A stretch of DNA of 64,000 bases from Dehalococcoidia bacterium (GTDB taxonomy: Bacteria; Chloroflexota; Dehalococcoidia; Lucifugimonadales; Lucifugimonadaceae). The stretch spans positions 1-64,000 of the forward strand of contig JAJEGY010000021.1 in assembly GCA_022819585.1 (NCBI GenBank). Reading direction: 5' to 3'. The translations under genes and the position numbers were made by a program. The notes beneath the pieces were generated by a model. It saw only the letters and a list, made by a program, of their open reading frames with translations, searched no databases and was not told the DNA's origin. This document shows positions 8,056 to 16,449 of the stretch, one piece after another. How positions within the stretch are numbered: the first letter of the stretch is position 1; each line of letters begins with the position of its first letter.

Positions 8056-8748
8056 TTGTTCGACAGTGATCAGTTCGAATGGCTGAGTTTCGATTGCTAC
8101 GGCACTCTCGTCGACTGGGAATCTGGCATCTGCGATGCCGTCTCAAATGTCTTGGCCCGTCATGGAGTACACCGTTCGACGCCAGAGATTTTGGCGATGT
8201 TCTCTGAGATCGAGCCTCGGGTGCAGACAGCGCGCGGTTACCTAAGGTATCGAGATGTCTTGCACGAGGTCATGCATATGATCGGGACTGAACTCAATCT
8301 ATCGTTTTCGGAAGATGATTTGGACAGCCTCGCCAAATCCTTGGCGGGGTGGCCGGTTTTCCCTGATGTAGTTGAAGCGTTGAGGACGTTAAAAGGTCGT
8401 TTCAAGCTAGCGGTCATCTCGAATGTGGATGATGACCTCTTTGCATCGACTGCGAAGGCGCTGCAGGTCGAGTTCGATGTGGTTGTGACGGCGGAACAGG
8501 TTAGGAGCTACAAACCGGATCTCCGCAACTTCAACGTCGCGGAGGAGCGCATGGAAGCGGCGAAGGGTAGATGGCTGCATGCAGCTGAAAGTCTTTTCCA
8601 TGACATCGAACCGGCGAACCGGCTGGGAATCGCGAGCGTGTGGGTTAATCGCAAGGATCGCGGTGGCGGGACGCGGCAAACTGTTGCCAAACCTGATTTG
8701 GTCGTTCCCGATCTGTCGACGCTGGCTAGAAAGCTATGCTCTGCCTGA
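8056..8748 (+). CDS. HAD-superfamily hydrolase, haloacid dehalogenase type II-like
   Basis: 230 residues with the HAD nucleophile motif FDCYGTLVDW (Asp13), the second motif at VISNVDDD, the lysine in SYKPD and the acidic motif near FHDIEPAN. The layout fits the L-2-haloacid dehalogenase subfamily, but dehalogenase activity cannot be claimed; many such proteins are phosphatases. The start is a TTG at 8056, chosen because a near-perfect AGGAGGT lies five bases before it. It is divergent from the MBL pair and convergent with the methyltransferase. Confidence 0.85.
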   Translation: MFDSDQFEWLSFDCYGTLVDWESGICDAVSNVLARHGVHRSTPEILAMFSEIEPRVQTARGYLRYRDVLHEVMHMIGTELNLSFSEDDLDSLAKSLAGWPVFPDVVEALRTLKGRFKLAVISNVDDDLFASTAKALQVEFDVVVTAEQVRSYKPDLRNFNVAEERMEAAKGRWLHAAESLFHDIEPANRLGIASVWVNRKDRGGGTRQTVAKPDLVVPDLSTLARKLCSA

Positions 8749-8764
8749 CCGTCGGACAGGGATT

Positions 8765-9496
8765 TCATACACGACGCGCGATTGTAATGATCTCAGGACT
8801 GGAATCTGTGTAAGGTCGACAATCCCAGTCGCCGTATTGCTCGATAGTCGCCAAACCAGCGCCAGACAAAAACTTCGACAGAGATTCGTTGTCTAAAAAT
8901 CTCAGAGTACTTTTGCTCACGATTGGGCTGTCCCAACTCGGGCTGGAATAGGCTGCAGTAAAGGAAACCAGGTCTCCAGCGATTGTGTTGTCAACTTGAT
9001 GCGACATTGTGACCTTGGTCCCGCCAACTTCGATCGTGACCGCATTCTCGGGCACCCATGCCTCCCAACCCCGGACTAGCGGATTGCGCGTCTCGAACAT
9101 GAAACGGCCATCGTGGGTGAGCGCAGATTGAATCGCTGCAAGGGATTCCCTAAGCTGGGTATCCTCGGTCAGCACTTGGAAGGCGTGACCTGTCATGACG
9201 ACTAGATCAAATTGCTCTCGCCAATCGACGGATGAGATGTCAGCTTGGACCCATTCGATGTCACACCGTTTCCTTGCCTGCTGAAGCATTGCGTCTGCTG
9301 GATCTAGGCCACACAGTCTTCCCGAATGTCCCTTTTGCCTCGCCAATCGCAGCAATTCGCCGGTTCCGCAACCCACGTCCAGCACAGAATCGGCTGACAT
9401 AACCTTCGGCAGGTAGAAGTCGAAATCACGTCGTCCCGCGCAGAAAGCGTCGTAAAGTTCGGCCAGCTTCGGTTCTGAAAAATGTCGATCGACCAA
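8765..9496 (-). CDS. Class I SAM-dependent methyltransferase
   Basis: 243 residues. Motif I, VLDVGCGTGE, is at residues 38-47; the acidic ribose-binding residue follows in CGLDPADAML; motif III-like FDLVVMTGHAFQVL comes next. The C-terminal half is a beta-rich substrate region. This is the general small-molecule methyltransferase type; the substrate is not readable. It sits 48 bases downstream of the FKBP lipoprotein on the same strand and converges with the HAD gene 16 bases away. Confidence 0.85.
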   Translation of the reverse strand: MVDRHFSEPKLAELYDAFCAGRRDFDFYLPKVMSADSVLDVGCGTGELLRLARQKGHSGRLCGLDPADAMLQQARKRCDIEWVQADISSVDWREQFDLVVMTGHAFQVLTEDTQLRESLAAIQSALTHDGRFMFETRNPLVRGWEAWVPENAVTIEVGGTKVTMSHQVDNTIAGDLVSFTAAYSSPSWDSPIVSKSTLRFLDNESLSKFLSGAGLATIEQYGDWDCRPYTDSSPEIITIARRV

Positions 9497-9544
9497 TTCG
9501 GGCCCTGCGCGCGAGTTTGAAGAACCGAGTTCGCTCGCTATGTC

Positions 9545-11413
9545 CTACTGGTCCGCGAAGCAGTCGGATGAGGCTGCCACGGCCGTATCGAAGGCAGGGA
9601 GCACTGCTGTTGGGCCTCCCGCGTAGAGCGACGCGTCGACCTTGTCGAGGATGCACATCGCCGCTGTGTCTCCGATCTCGGCGCTGTCTGAGATTCCGTC
9701 TACTTCCAGACCACAGGACTGCGCGCCGAAGAGCAAGGTCACAAAGTCGCCTGCTTTGATCTGGTTGCGAGCGCCAAACTCGGCGAAGGCACGCACAGAG
9801 GTTTGTGAGGGATCGTCTGAGTTAGTCAGCTCTTCGATCAGGCAAGAGAGTTCGGAACCCTCAACGTTGCCTACGCTGTCAGGCAGATCGAGGTAGTCGG
9901 TAGCCACTCCGCAATCACTGAATGCCGTCACTACTTCTATGTGGTCTTCGTTGGTGGGTACCCAGATGCGGTCCAAGAAGACTTCGCCGAACCGGATCGG
10001 GCCGAGGGCATCAGCGACGCATCGAGCATCGTTCTCCAGCATGATGGTACCGTCGGCGATTGCGTAACCGGCGTCACCTTGACGGCACCTGATGTCGGCG
10101 ATCAAGAAGGGAGTGAAGTTGTTGAAGAACGCTTCCATGGCCTCGCGGTCGGCGGTGTTCGGTTGTTGAACGGGTTCGAAATAGCGTTCAGGACCTAGTT
10201 CATCGACCATGCATTCCTGCACATCGATGAAGGTCATGCCAGAACCGATTTCTGCTCGGTCAGGCTGGTTCGCAAACAACGCCTCTTCGAATTCCAGACG
10301 CTCCGCGTCGCTTAGGCAGAAATGGGCTGAGATCCACTCTTCAGACACCTGCGCGGCGTCAAACACGCCGAACAGCGGTTTGATGGTTGGGTTTTCCAGC
10401 GTAGTTCCCACGCAGTCAAGCGTCTCGTCCGACAAGTTCGCTCCGACGATCGCGATCCGACCCGCGGCGATGTTACGAGTAGTGGTGTCGCTCAAACACT
10501 CGTCGAACTGTTCCAACAGACCGATAGGCGGTCTGGCTCCTACCGTAAAGAATTGCGACATCGTATCGGGGTCGCCCGCGTAAGCGATCATGCATGTGAC
10601 CTCTCCTTCGGGCAGTGAAGCCAAGAAGCCTTGCGGATCGGTCACGTAGTCGACCAAGATGGGTTCGAAGGGTGCGGTATCAGCGTCATAGGTCTTTGCC
10701 AACGCAGTGGCTTGTACCAGCAGATCATCTGCGGTCTGAGTCGCGGCAGCATTGGCCGCATCGGGATTGATGCCCGATACCAAGATGATGTCGAATGTCA
10801 AGGTCGCGTTCGCGGGTATCACCGGTGGTGACCCGGCCGCGCCGTACGCCAAATCTGGAGGTATCACTACACGACGACGTTCGCCGACCTTCATCTGAGT
10901 TAGGGTCATCTGCCACCCTGGGATTACTGCGCCTACCGGGAAAACGGCTGGTTGCGATCTTGTGTACGAACTATCGAAAATGCAACCGTCGTCGAGCCAG
11001 CCCGTGTACTGGACATCCACCTCCCAATCCAGCTTAGGCTGTGCACCTTCGCCCTCTTTGATCGTCACGAACTCCAACCCGTTGGGATCGGTCGATAAAT
11101 CAGCCTCATCAACATCGTCCAGCTTTGGGGCGTTAGGTGGATATGCGGCGTTTAGACAGGTTGCGCCAAATTCGTCGAATGCGGTTGCAAGCACGTCTTC
11201 TGTTGTTACTTGACCATTCGCTCCCGCCTCCATGGTCGACTCGGCATCGGCTGCAGCAGTTTCCGGGGGATCGGTTGGGACAGGGGCTGGCGTGACTGTG
11301 GGTTCTTCTACGGTGTCGGCTGTCGGATCGATCACTTCATCGCCGCCGGAACATCCGACTATGCCGATCACAACCAGCAACGGCACCAAAACGAACAATA
11401 CTCGGGTTGACAC
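9545..11413 (-). CDS. FKBP-type peptidyl-prolyl isomerase lipoprotein with repeated two-cysteine region
   Basis: 622 residues from a GTG at 11413, preceded by GAGGT. An earlier in-frame ATG at 11479 would put 22 unlikely residues before the signal peptide. The N-terminus is a lipoprotein signal (LLVVIGIVGC, lipid Cys21) followed by a Thr/Pro/Ala-rich linker. Residues about 112-215 are one FKBP domain (VQYTGWLDDGCIFDSSY, GWQMTLTQMKVGERRR, PPDLAYG), so proline isomerase activity outside the membrane is likely. The remaining 400 residues form about six units, each with two cysteines some 20-45 residues apart and recurring short phrases (ECMVDELGPERY, RCVADALGPIRF). They may form one disulfide each. 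I do not recognise this region. Folding or surface-binding roles are possible. Confidence 0.8.
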   Translation of the reverse strand: MSTRVLFVLVPLLVVIGIVGCSGGDEVIDPTADTVEEPTVTPAPVPTDPPETAAADAESTMEAGANGQVTTEDVLATAFDEFGATCLNAAYPPNAPKLDDVDEADLSTDPNGLEFVTIKEGEGAQPKLDWEVDVQYTGWLDDGCIFDSSYTRSQPAVFPVGAVIPGWQMTLTQMKVGERRRVVIPPDLAYGAAGSPPVIPANATLTFDIILVSGINPDAANAAATQTADDLLVQATALAKTYDADTAPFEPILVDYVTDPQGFLASLPEGEVTCMIAYAGDPDTMSQFFTVGARPPIGLLEQFDECLSDTTTRNIAAGRIAIVGANLSDETLDCVGTTLENPTIKPLFGVFDAAQVSEEWISAHFCLSDAERLEFEEALFANQPDRAEIGSGMTFIDVQECMVDELGPERYFEPVQQPNTADREAMEAFFNNFTPFLIADIRCRQGDAGYAIADGTIMLENDARCVADALGPIRFGEVFLDRIWVPTNEDHIEVVTAFSDCGVATDYLDLPDSVGNVEGSELSCLIEELTNSDDPSQTSVRAFAEFGARNQIKAGDFVTLLFGAQSCGLEVDGISDSAEIGDTAAMCILDKVDASLYAGGPTAVLPAFDTAVAASSDCFADQ

Positions 11414-11560
11414 TCTGACCTCGTTAACTTGGTGCGTCAGAACCAACCAAGAATGACGCGCTACCTCGATGTCTGACAATGGGATACGCTCGGAGGACTC
11501 GACTAAGGATCACAGCGCCCCGCCTCGATTGCCACCAAGCCGAACACGCGTAACCGCCAA

Positions 11561-11566
11561 AGTATA
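11561..11566 (-). promoter_or_regulatory. Possible -10 box for the FKBP lipoprotein
   Basis: On the minus strand TATACT stands in an AT-rich stretch of the 158-base gap between the oxidoreductase gene and the lipoprotein gene. No convincing -35 is seen, and the leader would be about 140 bases. Tentative. Confidence 0.3.
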
Positions 11567-11638
11567 CAAAAACCAACCTATTTTCCCTTTGACGGACGGG
11601 TCGTTGGTGACGTGGTGAAAGCTAGGCTTGCCAAGAAC

Positions 11639-12820
11639 TCAAACTCCTGTCGGCCTAGCCCTAAACCTCGAGAACCTATCTCCGAACATGAACTCCTCGA
11701 TGTCGATCCTCTCGCCGCCGAGGTCATTCGATGCGTTAGCCGCCAATACCGAGGCCAATGAGTTTAATGACGATCGGTAGGTGTTCCGGGTTAAGGAGTC
11801 GTCTTCCTTGATGATCGACTCCAAGAATGTCTTTGCCAACTCATATGTGTTCGGTATCGCCATACCGTCGAATCCTGGATCCTCGCAGATCACCTTTCGG
11901 GTTTCGTCGATGCCCGGCCGCAATGCTGGTGACCAATCATCGCCGTCGTAGTGGTAGTCGATGATCCGGTTGCCTTCGAACTTGATCGTGCCGTGTTCCC
12001 AGATGACGCAGTCGAAGCGTCCGTTGTAGTAGGACCTGCCGGGTTTTGTGAAAACGAGCGTGCCAATTGCTCCTTTTTTGAAGCCGTAGGTCACGTTGTA
12101 GTAGATGGGGTTGTCGCCTTCGGTCTGCCAGAGATGCTTTGGACGTTCTACGTATGATGCTCTGACCCACTCCACATCGTCGTCGGACCAGTAGCGCATG
12201 ATGTCGGTTTGGTGGATGCCTGCCTCGACCATTGAGGTTCCCGACCAAGCGCGGTTTGCTGTCCAGATACGGTTTTCAGGACCGCCACGTTCCTCGGTGT
12301 GGGTATGTTTGACGCCGTGACCTTCGACAGCGCCTTCGGCGACCATCATCATGGCTGCCGTCCATTTGTCGGATAGATGGTCTCGGATTGCCTTGTACGC
12401 GGGGTGGAAACGCATTTGGAAGCCGACGGTGTTGGGGATGCCTGCGGCGTCGATGGCCTCGGCTTGTGAGAGGGCTTCTTCGAAGAAGAGGGTTTGGGGC
12501 TTTTCGGCGAAGACAGCGATGCCGGCTTCTGCGGCCCGTTCTATTTCGCCTCGGTGCTGGTTCGGCGGCATGGCGAACCAGATGACGTCGACTTCGCCGG
12601 AGCTGATCATCTCGTCTGCTGAGGAGAACAGCAACATGCCCCGGTCGTCGTAGTTGGGTTCCCATTGGTGGATCTTTTCGGGGCTTAGGTTCTCAGCAAA
12701 GGGATCGGCCAATGCGACGAACGAACCGATTTCCTCGGATTGCAATCTCACCAACTGTTGGAGATGGTTTAGTCCTCGTTGGCCTACGCCTACGAGTCCG
12801 ACGCGTACTTGATTGGGCAT
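11639..12820 (-). CDS. Gfo/Idh/MocA family oxidoreductase
   Basis: 393 residues from the ATG at 12820 (MPNQVRVGLVGVGQRG). A longer open frame runs upstream inside lpdA, but its 133 extra residues are an arginine-rich shadow and I leave them out. The N-terminal Rossmann fold has GVGQRG, then DVIWFAMPPNQH and the EKP motif (FAEKPQTL) that positions the catalytic Lys in this family. The C-terminal half is the alpha/beta substrate domain. Typical members oxidise sugars or sugar acids with NAD(P). The substrate is unknown. It is the last gene of an operon behind lpdA, 44 bases downstream. Confidence 0.88.
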   Translation of the reverse strand: MPNQVRVGLVGVGQRGLNHLQQLVRLQSEEIGSFVALADPFAENLSPEKIHQWEPNYDDRGMLLFSSADEMISSGEVDVIWFAMPPNQHRGEIERAAEAGIAVFAEKPQTLFFEEALSQAEAIDAAGIPNTVGFQMRFHPAYKAIRDHLSDKWTAAMMMVAEGAVEGHGVKHTHTEERGGPENRIWTANRAWSGTSMVEAGIHQTDIMRYWSDDDVEWVRASYVERPKHLWQTEGDNPIYYNVTYGFKKGAIGTLVFTKPGRSYYNGRFDCVIWEHGTIKFEGNRIIDYHYDGDDWSPALRPGIDETRKVICEDPGFDGMAIPNTYELAKTFLESIIKEDDSLTRNTYRSSLNSLASVLAANASNDLGGERIDIEEFMFGDRFSRFRARPTGV

Positions 12821-12864
12821 TTTTGTGACTGCTTTCTTGTCTTCAGCTCGGGTACCCGCATCCG

Positions 12865-14289
12865 TTAGAAATGTATCGCCTCGTTTGTGACTGCGGCGGC
12901 GGCTTCTTTTACCACCTCTGACATTGTTGGGTGGGAGTGGGTAACGCGGTGGAGTTCTTCGCTGGTGCCTTCCAGGTATCTGAGCATTCCGACTTCTTGG
13001 ATCAGCTCCGTGGCCTCGCTGCCGATGATGTGGGCACCGACGACTTCGCCGGTTTCGTTGTCTACGATGATCTTGGCGAAGCCGCTGGGGTCTCCGACGG
13101 CTACTGATTTGCCGGCGACTTGGAAGGGGACTTTGCCTACGCTGTAGTCGATGCCTTGGTCTTTCGCTTCTGCTTCGGTGATGCCGATGGAGGCGATCTG
13201 CGGGTGGCAGTATGTGCATCTCGGCATTGCGAGGTAGTCGTCAATTGGTTCGGGGTCGTGGCCGGCGATGGTCTCGGCGGCGACTATTCCTTGGTCGAAT
13301 GCGACGTGGGCGAGTGGGAGTTTGCCGGTGACGTCGCCTACGGCGTATACGCCGGTGACGTTTGTGCGCATGTTTCCGTCGACTTCGATGAAGCCGGGAC
13401 CATAGGTCTCGATGCCTACGTTTGCCAAGCCGATGTCGTCGGAGTTGGGTTGGACGCCTACGCCTAGAAGGACTTTGTCGCAGGTGAAGGTCTGCTCCTC
13501 GCCGTCTTCGCCTTCGGTGTAGGTAAGGGTGACGGTGCCGTCGTCGTTTTTGGTTACGCCTTTGACCATTGAGCCGGCGCTGATTTTGATGCCTTGGCGT
13601 TTGAATTGGCGCTCGAGTTCGGCGGAGACTTCCTCGTCTTCTTTGGGAACGATGCGGGGTAGGAGTTCGAAGAGCATGACTTCGACGCCGTATGCGTTGA
13701 AGTAGTAGGCGAATTCGCAGCCGATGGCTGATGCGCCGACGATGGCGACAGCCTCTGGCTGGTCTCTCAGTTCGAGGGCCTCCCTTGATGTGATGATGGA
13801 TTGGCCGTCGATTTCTAGGCCGGGGAGGGATCGGGCGCGGGCTCCGGTGGCGATGATGATGTTCTGCGCGGTTACCCATTGGTCGCCGTCGATTTGGATG
13901 CGGGTCGAGGACATTAGGCGTCCGGTGCCCTCGATGACTGTGATGTTGTTCTTCCGCATGAGGTAGCCGATGCCTCGGGTGAGGGTGTTGGAGACGCGGC
14001 GGGAGCGGTCGACGGCTTTGGCCATGTCGAAGCGGACGTTGTCGAACTCGATGCCCCAGTCGCTTGCGTGCTTCATCTCGTTGACGAGTTCGGCGTTTTT
14101 GAGGAGGGACTTTGAAGGGATACATCCCCAGTTGAGACAGACGCCTCCGAGTCCGCCGATGCCAGTGCCGTCGTCTTTTTCGATGATGGCGACGTTCAGG
14201 CCGAGTTGGGCTGCTCGGATAGCGGCGTGGTAACCGCCGGGTCCGGCACCGATGACGACTAGATCGAAGGCGGTATCGGAGTTGGTCAT
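12865..14289 (-). CDS. lpdA: Dihydrolipoamide dehydrogenase (E3)
   Basis: 474 residues. The FAD motif VVIGAGPGGYHAA is at residues 11-23, and the redox disulfide is CLNWGC at Cys51/Cys56. The NAD fold is at AIVGASAIGCEFA, the second FAD motif at GVYAVGDVTG, and the C-terminal catalytic His-Glu pair is in HSHPTMSE. E3 reoxidises lipoyl groups of 2-oxoacid dehydrogenases or the glycine cleavage system. No E1/E2 or gcv genes lie in this window, so the partner complex is elsewhere. It sits between a small membrane protein gene and a Gfo/Idh oxidoreductase gene on the same strand. Confidence 0.95.
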   Translation of the reverse strand: MTNSDTAFDLVVIGAGPGGYHAAIRAAQLGLNVAIIEKDDGTGIGGLGGVCLNWGCIPSKSLLKNAELVNEMKHASDWGIEFDNVRFDMAKAVDRSRRVSNTLTRGIGYLMRKNNITVIEGTGRLMSSTRIQIDGDQWVTAQNIIIATGARARSLPGLEIDGQSIITSREALELRDQPEAVAIVGASAIGCEFAYYFNAYGVEVMLFELLPRIVPKEDEEVSAELERQFKRQGIKISAGSMVKGVTKNDDGTVTLTYTEGEDGEEQTFTCDKVLLGVGVQPNSDDIGLANVGIETYGPGFIEVDGNMRTNVTGVYAVGDVTGKLPLAHVAFDQGIVAAETIAGHDPEPIDDYLAMPRCTYCHPQIASIGITEAEAKDQGIDYSVGKVPFQVAGKSVAVGDPSGFAKIIVDNETGEVVGAHIIGSEATELIQEVGMLRYLEGTSEELHRVTHSHPTMSEVVKEAAAAVTNEAIHF

Positions 14290-14364
14290 TCGGGGTTTTT
14301 CCTCAGCTTTCCTCAGATGGGACGAGGTTCGATAAGCACAAGATTCGAGTCTATATCTCTAGGT

Positions 14365-14598
14365 TCAGCCGTCTACGCGGGTGAACTCGTACAGACCTCG
14401 GAGAATGAAGGCAGTTGTTGCTCCGAGTATGGTGGTGATGGTCGTTCCGATGGCGAATATGAGGAGGTATGGGAGCCAGTGGCCGGGACAGTCGAGGAGG
14501 GTTGTGCATACCCACCATGAGGTGATGATGTAGCCGATGAAGATGAGGGTGCCGAGGGCGAAGCCTGCGATGGCGCCGAATTTGACGCAGCGTTTCAT
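14365..14598 (-). CDS. Small two-helix membrane protein of unknown function
   Basis: 77 residues with two hydrophobic helices, roughly residues 7-30 and 42-67 (GAIAGFALGTLIFIGYIITS; LPYLLIFAIGTTITTILGATT). A Cys-containing loop lies between them and the tail is short and polar. I recognise no family. It is the first gene before lpdA on this strand. No good ribosome site is visible. A 13-base tandem repeat stands 10 bases upstream of the ATG. Confidence 0.6.
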   Translation of the reverse strand: MKRCVKFGAIAGFALGTLIFIGYIITSWWVCTTLLDCPGHWLPYLLIFAIGTTITTILGATTAFILRGLYEFTRVDG

Positions 14599-14608
14599 GG
14601 TTTGGGAT

Positions 14609-14634
14609 TCTAGATTTGGGCTCTAGATTTGGGC
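14609..14634. repeat. 13-base perfect tandem repeat in a divergent promoter region
   Basis: TCTAGATTTGGGC is present twice head-to-tail. It lies in the 110-base gap between the small membrane protein (minus) and the aminotransferase (plus), 10 bases from the former's ATG. It may be a paired regulator site or a recent slippage product. Confidence 0.6.
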
Positions 14635-14708
14635 TGTGGGGAATCGATGATGCGGATGCGATAGAGTGAGATTGAATTGATCGCTGTGTCTGGCAAGAGG
14701 CAACCGTC

Positions 14709-16085
14709 ATGCAATCTGCAACCGTGTCCCTAACTCCATCTGAATTGAGGCAGGCCGCTCTCGATCACATCTTCATCGGCATGAACAACCATGCGATGCT
14801 TGGCGAGGAGGGCGGGCCGTTGATCGTAGAGCGGGGGGATGGGATCTATGTCTGGGATGTTGATGGGACGAGGTATATCGATGGGATTTCGGGGATGTAT
14901 TTCCGGAATGTGGGGCATGGCCGGGAGGAGATTGCGAAGGCGATCTATGAGCAGATATCGGATCTGAGCGCGAATGTGTATGCGAGTGTGACGCCGGCGG
15001 CGGTGGAACTGGCGGCGAAGATTGCGGAGCTGGCACCGGGGGATTTGTCGAGGACGTTCTTCTGTCAGGGCGGGTCGGAGGCTAATGAGTCGGCTTTGAA
15101 GTTGGCTCAGGCTTATCACGTGCGGATGGGAGAGCGTGGGAGATACAAGGTGATTTCGCGGCGCGGGTCGTACCATGGCGCTACATATGGGACGATGTGG
15201 TTGGGTGAGCATCCGGGTTTTCCGCGTACGGACTATCAGCCGAAGCCGTCGAGTGCGGTGCATGTTGCGGCTCCGCATTTCTATCGCTGCGAGTTCAACT
15301 CGGAGTCGCCGGAGGAGTGTGGCGAGTTGGCGGCGCTGGCGATTGAGAAGGCGATCTTGAGCGAGGGGCCGGAGTCTGTGTCGGCGGTTATCGGTGAGCC
15401 GGTGACGCAGCCGATGGGGGGTGTCGTGCCGCCGGAGAATTACTGGCCAATGGTGCGTGAGATCTGCGATCGGTATGGTGTTTTGCTGATATTTGATGAG
15501 GTGATCACGGGTTTTGGCCGGCTTGGCGAGTGGTTCGGAGCGGAGGTTGTGAAGACGCAGCCGGACATTATCTCGTTTGCGAAGGGGATTACGAGCGGGT
15601 ATTTCCCTCTGGGCGGTTGCATCGGTGATCGTCGGATTGCGGATGCTTTCGCGGGTGGTCCGGAGAAGACTTGGAGCCATATGTATACGTATTCGGCGCA
15701 TCCTGGTGGTGTAGCTGCTGGGTTGAAGAATCTGGAGATCATCGAGCGTGAGAGTTTGATTCAGAACGCTCGGGAGCGTGGTGCTCAGATGTCGGACCGA
15801 TTGAAGGAGATGGAGGATCGGTATGAGATGATCGGCGAGGCTAGGGGTATTGGTCTGGTGCAGGGTTTGGAGATGGTTGCTGATGGGGAGAGCAAAAAGT
15901 CGTTTGCGCCGGAGGTTGGGATTGGGATGAGGATGACTGAGGCTTTGAAGCGTCGTGGGGTTTGGATCCGGGTCGGTGCGTATATCTTGCCGTTGTCGCC
16001 GCCTTTGACGATATCGGCATCGGAGATTGACGAGCTTTGCGATGCTGTTGAGGATTCGATTGTGGAGGTTTCGGCGGGGTTGTGA
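14709..16085 (+). CDS. Class III (PLP) aminotransferase, omega-amino acid type
   Basis: 458 residues of the class III aminotransferase fold. Visible are the PLP phosphate-cup residues CQGGSEANESALKLA, the SYHGAT motif, Asp263 in IFDEVITGFGR that contacts the pyridine nitrogen, and the Schiff-base Lys292 in SFAKGITSGYFPLGG. The family transfers amino groups from beta-alanine, GABA, taurine or aromatic amines to pyruvate or 2-oxoglutarate. The exact substrate is not readable. It stands alone on the + strand, divergent from the lpdA operon and followed by a long gene-free repeat region. Confidence 0.9.
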   Translation: MQSATVSLTPSELRQAALDHIFIGMNNHAMLGEEGGPLIVERGDGIYVWDVDGTRYIDGISGMYFRNVGHGREEIAKAIYEQISDLSANVYASVTPAAVELAAKIAELAPGDLSRTFFCQGGSEANESALKLAQAYHVRMGERGRYKVISRRGSYHGATYGTMWLGEHPGFPRTDYQPKPSSAVHVAAPHFYRCEFNSESPEECGELAALAIEKAILSEGPESVSAVIGEPVTQPMGGVVPPENYWPMVREICDRYGVLLIFDEVITGFGRLGEWFGAEVVKTQPDIISFAKGITSGYFPLGGCIGDRRIADAFAGGPEKTWSHMYTYSAHPGGVAAGLKNLEIIERESLIQNARERGAQMSDRLKEMEDRYEMIGEARGIGLVQGLEMVADGESKKSFAPEVGIGMRMTEALKRRGVWIRVGAYILPLSPPLTISASEIDELCDAVEDSIVEVSAGL

Positions 16086-16096
16086 ACTAGGAGGGG

Positions 16097-16122
16097 TTGT
16101 CTGAACTGGGATTTTTGGGATT
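16097..16122 (+). repeat. Dispersed repeat A, copy 1
   Basis: Begins TTGTCTGAACTGGG and ends in a TTTTTGGGATT run. An identical 26-base copy occurs at 17304-17329. Both continue into a TTTTGTTGTTG stretch. Related G/T-rich intergenic words are common in many bacterial genomes; their function is unknown. Confidence 0.75.
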
Positions 16123-16170
16123 TTGTTGTTGGTTGTTTGCCTTGCCCCGCCCGTTTGTCCGCCCTGGTTG

Positions 16171-16209
16171 CCCTCACCCTAGCCCTCTCCCGCCGAGCGG
16201 GAGAGGGGA
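16171..16209. repeat. Dispersed palindromic repeat B, copy 1
   Basis: Opens with CCCTCACCCT and contains a hairpin with 11-base arms CCCTCTCCCGC/GCGGGAGAGGG around CGA. It is nearly identical to 17411-17449, with two differing bases in the lead-in. Confidence 0.8.
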
Positions 16210-16250
16210 AGCGCCTTTGGCGCTCAATGCGGCAAGGTTTGCTTTTCTCT

Positions 16251-16276
16251 GGATTCCCGCTTTCGCGGGAATGACG
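16251..16276. repeat. Dispersed palindromic repeat C, copy 1
   Basis: Hairpin ATTCCCGC-TTTC-GCGGGAAT followed by GACG. This is the well-known intergenic word around GCGGGAATGAC seen in many proteobacterial and environmental genomes. A diverged copy is at 17813-17837 and keeps compensating changes in both arms. Confidence 0.8.
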
Positions 16277-16431
16277 CATCTGGGCGTGTTTAGACGCCTC
16301 GCGTGGTGTTCGGGAGGCGTTGGGAGGGTGATTTGGGTTTTGCCCTCTGGTTGGTCGGTCTTGTTTTTGTTGGTCTAGGTTTTGTTCATGCGGTTGCTGT
16401 TGTTTTCCGCCTTGCGGCGGGCCTCCCCCTG

Positions 16432-16449
16432 CCCCTCCTGAAGGAGGGG
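16432..16449. repeat. Palindrome CCCCTCCT/AGGAGGGG
   Basis: A perfect 8-base inverted repeat around GA within the gene-free region. It resembles other short intergenic hairpins here but has no second copy in the window. Confidence 0.6.

Noticed and set aside
12821-13219. N-terminal extension of the Gfo/Idh oxidoreductase
   Set aside because: It overlaps lpdA and consists of low-complexity Arg/His-rich sequence; the Rossmann fold begins at the ATG 12820.
13241-14125. 294-residue minus-strand frame inside lpdA
   Set aside because: Arg/His-rich translation typical of an out-of-frame reading; lpdA in the same stretch is certain.
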